64,000 bases of DNA, taken from JAOXRU01 sp965247735 (lineage in GTDB: Bacteria > Bacteroidota > Bacteroidia > Flavobacteriales > Flavobacteriaceae). Position numbers and translations under genes: made by a program. The stretch lies in NCBI GenBank assembly GCA_965247735.1, contig CBDFHN010000002.1, positions 1,302,001 to 1,366,000 on the forward strand, read 5' to 3'. The notes beneath the pieces are model-generated. The model ran no database searches. It saw nothing but the letters and a program-made list of their open reading frames with translations, and was not told the origin of the DNA. Below are positions 57,701 to 63,700 of the stretch, piece by piece; the stretch's first letter is position 1; each line of letters begins with the position of its first letter.

Positions 57701-60700
57701 CAATAAGTCTGTATTAAAAACAATATACCATGTTGCGGCACTATTGTACTTATCTATAGATTGTACTATTGTTGCTCCAGAACCTATTGTTGCTCCATCA
57801 GCAACATTTAGTTGACTATCGGGGTCATATACTGTTCCCACAACATCTGGACTATAATCGAACTTGATAAGTTGTGCTTCAGTATCATTTTCTGAATCAA
57901 TAGTTCCTGTAATTGTAGGTCCAAAAGTAACTGCTCCCATTAAAGAACCTGCTTGAGGAGAAATGGTATGAATTACTCGCATAGTACTGGTACCCTGGCT
58001 AAATATATAATGAAGACCGTTTGTATCTGCATAATTATTACCTGCTACTAGTGCTGCACTTGCATCTGATAAATCTATGGTATAATTTGCTATTCCATTT
58101 TTATTAGAAAAACTACCTGCTATTTGCTGCGTTCCTATTGGTAAATTATAGGTTGTAGTTGCTGCAATACCATCGCCACAAGACAACTCTATGGTATCTA
58201 TAATTCCATCATTATCGTCATCAATATCAATTAAATCTCCAATACCATCTCCATCAGTATCAGCACAGGCATTTAATACTGCTGAGGCTGCTATATAATA
58301 TGTCGATTCATAATTTATTGTTCCTAAAACTCCTTCTTCAAAAACATCTAATAATCCATTAGAATTGGCATCTGTTCCTGTATTAAAATTAGTAATATCA
58401 TTACTAGAACTAGACGTATTTCCAGATTCTACACTATCACTACATCCATCTGCATCAGAATCTAAGTCTAAATGGTTAAATGTACCATCAATATCTGTAT
58501 CATTAGCAAAACATAAGGCGGCTTGTAATGCAAAACCTTCAGTTCCAAAACTTCCGGTAAGGGTAGTATGATTTGTAGTTAATACAAAATCTGATGGCAA
58601 TAAGTTGGTATCAAATACCACATACCAGGTAGCAGTACTATTATAATTATCTACAGTTTGAGTAATAGATGCTCCAGAAGAAATTACCGTTCCATGAGCT
58701 AGGTCCAATTGATTATCTGGATCATAAACTGTAGCATTTACTGCTGGCGTATAATTTAATTGTATTGTTTGTGCCTCTGTATCATTTTCAGCATCTGTAT
58801 TTTTAGTAACTGTAGGTCCAAAGGTTACTTTACCTAATAATGAATTGAGTTGTGGTGAAACCGTATGAATAATATTCATAGCAGTAGTGGCATCATCAAA
58901 TATATAATGCAATCCATTAGCATTGGAATAGTTATTACCTGCAACTAAGGCAACACTAGCATCAGATAAGTCTACAGTATATGTTGCTGTTCCACTACCA
59001 TTGTTATATGTCCCAATTATTTGCTGAGCATCAATTGCTGTTGTATATGTTGCTGTTTCTGCTGATCCGTTTCCACAAGATAATTCTACAGTATCTAAAG
59101 CTCCGTCATTATCGTCATCAATATCTATTAAATCTCCAACACCATCATTATCTGAATCTGCACAGGCATTTAATACTGCCGAGGTTGCCAAATAATAACT
59201 AGAAGTATAATTTATAGTTCCTGTTATTCCGTCTTCCACCACATCCAATAATCCATTGGCATTAACATCTGCTCCTGTTTGGTAATTGATAATATCATTA
59301 TTTGCTATTAAGGTGTTTCCTGATTCTACACTATCACTACAGCCATCTGCATCAGAATCTAAATCTAAATGATTGAATCTACCATCGGAATCATTATCAG
59401 CAGCAAAACAAATAGTTGCTTTTAGTCCGAAACCTTCAGTATCCAAGTTTCCTGTAACACTATTATGATTGGTGGTCAATACAAAATCTGATGGCAATAG
59501 ATTGGTATTAAATACAATATACCAAGTAGCTGTACTGTTAAGATTATCAACAGTTGTAGTTAATGTATCTCCTGAAGTAATTAACGTTCCATCAGCTATA
59601 TTCAACTGATTATCAGGATCAAAAACTGTAGCTGTTACTACAGGTGAAAAATTAAAGTTTATTGTTTGCTGTTCGGTATCATTTTCTGAATCTGTATTTC
59701 CAGTAATTGTTGGTCCATAAGTTACATTTCCTATTAGGGTATTTACCTGTGGAGATATGGTCTGAATAACAGTCATTTCTGAACTAGCATCATTAAACAC
59801 ATAATGCAATCCTTTAGAATCCGAATAATTATTGCTAGCGTCCAATGCTACACTGGCATCAGATAAATCTATAGTATATGTTGCTGCTCCTTGTCCTTTT
59901 ATAAATATTCCTTCAATTGACTGACTTCCTATAGTAGTGGTATAGGTGCCTGTTAACGCTGGTGCATCTCCACAAGAAAGTTCTTCTGTATCTAAAATAC
60001 CATCATTATCATCATCTAAATCTATTAAATCGCCTACTCCGTCATTATCAGAATCTGTACAAGCATTTAATATTGATGATACTGCTAAATAATAACTCGA
60101 AACATAATTTATAGTTCCAGTAGTACCATCTTCAAAAGAATCAATTAGTCCATTGGAATTGGCATCGGTTCCTGTATTAAAGGTTGCAATATTATTATTA
60201 CTCACTAATGTATTTCCAGATTCAACACTATCACTACAGCCATCTGCATCTGAATCTAAATCCAGATGATTAAATGTACCATCACCATCGGTATCAGCTG
60301 CAAAACATAGTGTTGCCTTTAACCCATAACCTTCTAAATCTAAATTTCCTGTTGTTGCTGTATGATTTGTTGTTAGCACAAATTCTGAAGGCAATAAGTT
60401 GGTATCGAAAATCACATACCAAGTTGCAAGACCGTTATAGTTATCTGCTGATGTAGTTACTGTTGCACCAGATGTTAATACCGTTCCATCACTAATATCT
60501 AATTGATTGTCTGGATCATAAACCGTAGCAATTACTACAGGTGAAAAATCGAATTTAATGGTTTGTGCTTCGGTATCATTTTCTGAATCTGTATTGCCTG
60601 TAATTGTTGGACCATACGTTACATTACCAATCAAAGCATTTGCCTGAGGTGTAACTGTATGTATAACATTCATTGTTGGCGTTGCATCGTTAAATATATA

Positions 60701-63700
60701 ATGCAAACCATTGCTATTGAAATAATTGTTTCCTGCAAGCAAAGCGACACTTGCATCTGATAAATTGATACTGTAATTAGCTATTCCATTTCCATTTGTA
60801 AATGTTCCTTCTATTAATTGATCTCCAATTGGCAATATATAATCAGTTGTTTCTGCAACTCCATCCCCACAAGACAATTCTTCTGTATCTACAATACCAT
60901 CATTATCGTCATCCAAATCTATTAAATCTCCAACGCCATCATTATCACTATCCGAACAGGCATTTAATACTGCCGAATCGGCCAAATAATAGGTTGGTAT
61001 ATAATCTAATGTTCCTGTTATTCCTATTTCAAACTCATCTAAAAGTCCGTTTCCATTAACATCTGTTCCCGTTTTATTATTTACTATATCGTTATTTGTA
61101 ACTAAAGTATTTCCAGATTCTACGCTATCGCTGCAACCATCTCCATCAGCATCTAAATCTAAATGATTATAGACACCATCTAAATCGGTATCGGCAGCAA
61201 AACAAATATTAGTCTTCAAGCCATAACCTTCTAAACCTAAAGTCCCAGTTGCAGCAGTATGTGTTGTTGTAAGTACAAAATCTGACGGCAATAAATTAGT
61301 ATCAAAAACCACCGACCATGTTGCTGTACTATTGTAATTATCTACAGTACTAGTAATTGTATCTCCAGAATTAATTACCGTTCCATCACTAACATCTAAT
61401 TGATTGTCTGGGTCATAAACTGTAGCAGTAACTATTGGTGAATAGTTAAATAAAATTGTTTGTTGTTCCGTATCATTTTCACTATCTGTATTTCCTGTAA
61501 TTGTAGGCCCATAAGTAACAGTACCAACTAATGTATTTGCTCGAGGTGAAATGGTATGTACAACCTTCATTACCGTGCTAGCATCACTAAATATATAGTG
61601 TACTCCATTAGTATTTGCGTAATTATTAGCTGCAACTAAAGCAACACTTGCATCTGATAAATCGATGCTGTAATCTGCAATTCCATTTCCATTTGTAAAT
61701 ATTCCTTCTATTAATTGAAATCCAATTGGACTAGTATAAGTGGTGTTTTCTCCTTTAGCATTTCCACAAGACAGTTCTTCCCAATCTAAAATTCCATCAT
61801 TATCATCATCAATATCCAATAAATCTCCAACGCCATCATTATCACTATCTGCACAAGCACTTACTACTGCCGAATTTGCTAAATAATACGAAGGTGTATA
61901 ATTAAGTGTTCCTGTTGTTCCTACTTCAAAGACATCTAACAGCCCATTTGCATTAACATCTAATCCTGTTTTGTAATTTGTAATATCATTACTTGCTGCT
62001 CCTGTATTTCCTGATTCTACGCTGTCACTGCAACCATCACCATCAGCATCTAAGTCTATATTATTGTATACTCCATCATTATCGGTATCATTAGCAAAAC
62101 ATACTGCTGCTTGCAAGCCAAAACCTTCGGTTCCAAAAGCGCCAGTTAATGTGGTATGAACCGTAGTTAGCACAAAATTTGAAGGCAATAAATTGGTATT
62201 AAAAACCACAGACCATGTTGCTGTACTATTATAATGATCTACTGTTTGTGTAATTATAGCTCCTGAGCTAAGTATTGTACCATCCGCAACGTCCAGTTGG
62301 TTGTCTGGATCTAAAACTATAGCATTAACTACCGGACTATAATTAAATTGAATTGTTTGTGCTTCTGTATCATTTTCAGCATCACCATTTCCTGTAATTG
62401 ACGGTCCATAAGTAACAGTACTTAACAATCCATCTGTTCTTGGCGCTATAGTATGAACAATGTTTATTGTATTTGAAGCATCACTAAAAATATAATGCAA
62501 TCCATTGGCATTGGCATAATTATTTGCAGCAACAAGCGCTACACTAGCATCGGACAAATCTACACTATAATCTGCTACACCAGCTCCACTAGTAAATGTA
62601 CCTGCTATTAACTGACTTGCAATTGGCATTGTATAGGTGCTTGTTTCTCCTTTACCATTACTACAGGATAATTCTTCGGTATCCAAAACACCATCATTAT
62701 CATCATCCAAGTCCAATAAATCTCCAACACCATCATTATCGCTATCTGCACAAGAATTTAATAGTGCTGATACTGCTAAATAAGCTGTAGAAGCATAGTT
62801 AATTGTTCCTGTAGTTCCGTTCTCAAAAGTATCTAACAATCCATTGACATTAACATCTGTTCCTGTATTGAAATTTACAATATCATTATTAGCTACAAGC
62901 GTGTTGCTAGCTTCAACACCATCACTACATCCATCCCCATCTGAATCCAAATCCAAGAAATTAGGAATGCCATCACCATCCACATCAGTATTATATGAAA
63001 TTGGGTTTTCTACACTGTCTAAAATTCCGTCATTATCTGCATCAATATCATTTAGGTTAACAATTCCATCACCATCGGTATCAAGGCAAGCACTCCCTGC
63101 AGGATTTATTCCATATTTTAAATATGTAGAGCTATAGGTTACTGTTGCTAAAATAGTGTCATCTGTTTCTAAACTATTCGCCAAGCCATTATCGCCATAA
63201 GGACCAGGAATAATACTTACTGCTTGACTGCTTGTAGCTGATCCTTCAAAGGCATCAGTACACGAATCTCCATCGGCATCGGTATCTAAAAAATTTAATA
63301 CTCCGTCACTATCAATATCCTCTACACCTTCTATAGCATCTGGGATACCATCATTATCAGAATCTAAATCTAATAAATCATCAACGGTATCGCCATCAGA
63401 ATCTATAACCGGATATCCTAAACCAGAATTAGCACTCCATGGTACTCCATTTGCATTTATTGCTCCATCTGCCTGTCCATCATTATCGATATCTACTCCA
63501 TCTACTTCAATAACATCGTTAATTCCATCTCCATCACTATCTAAATCTAAACTATTAGGAATTCCATCTCCATCGGTATCACAAGTTACTGAAGCTGGAG
63601 AACATGATGCTTCTTCTACCACATCCAATATTCCATCATTATCATCATCATCATCATCACAATCGGCTATACCATCATAATCTGTATCTACTAAATATTT

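Noticed and set aside
16705..63137. Many plus-strand open frames of 60-100 codons across the giant gene
   Set aside because: They recur at the repeat period, are antisense shadows of the repeat codons (for example the recurrent LPSVPEHVLGS peptide) and have no independent start context or family.
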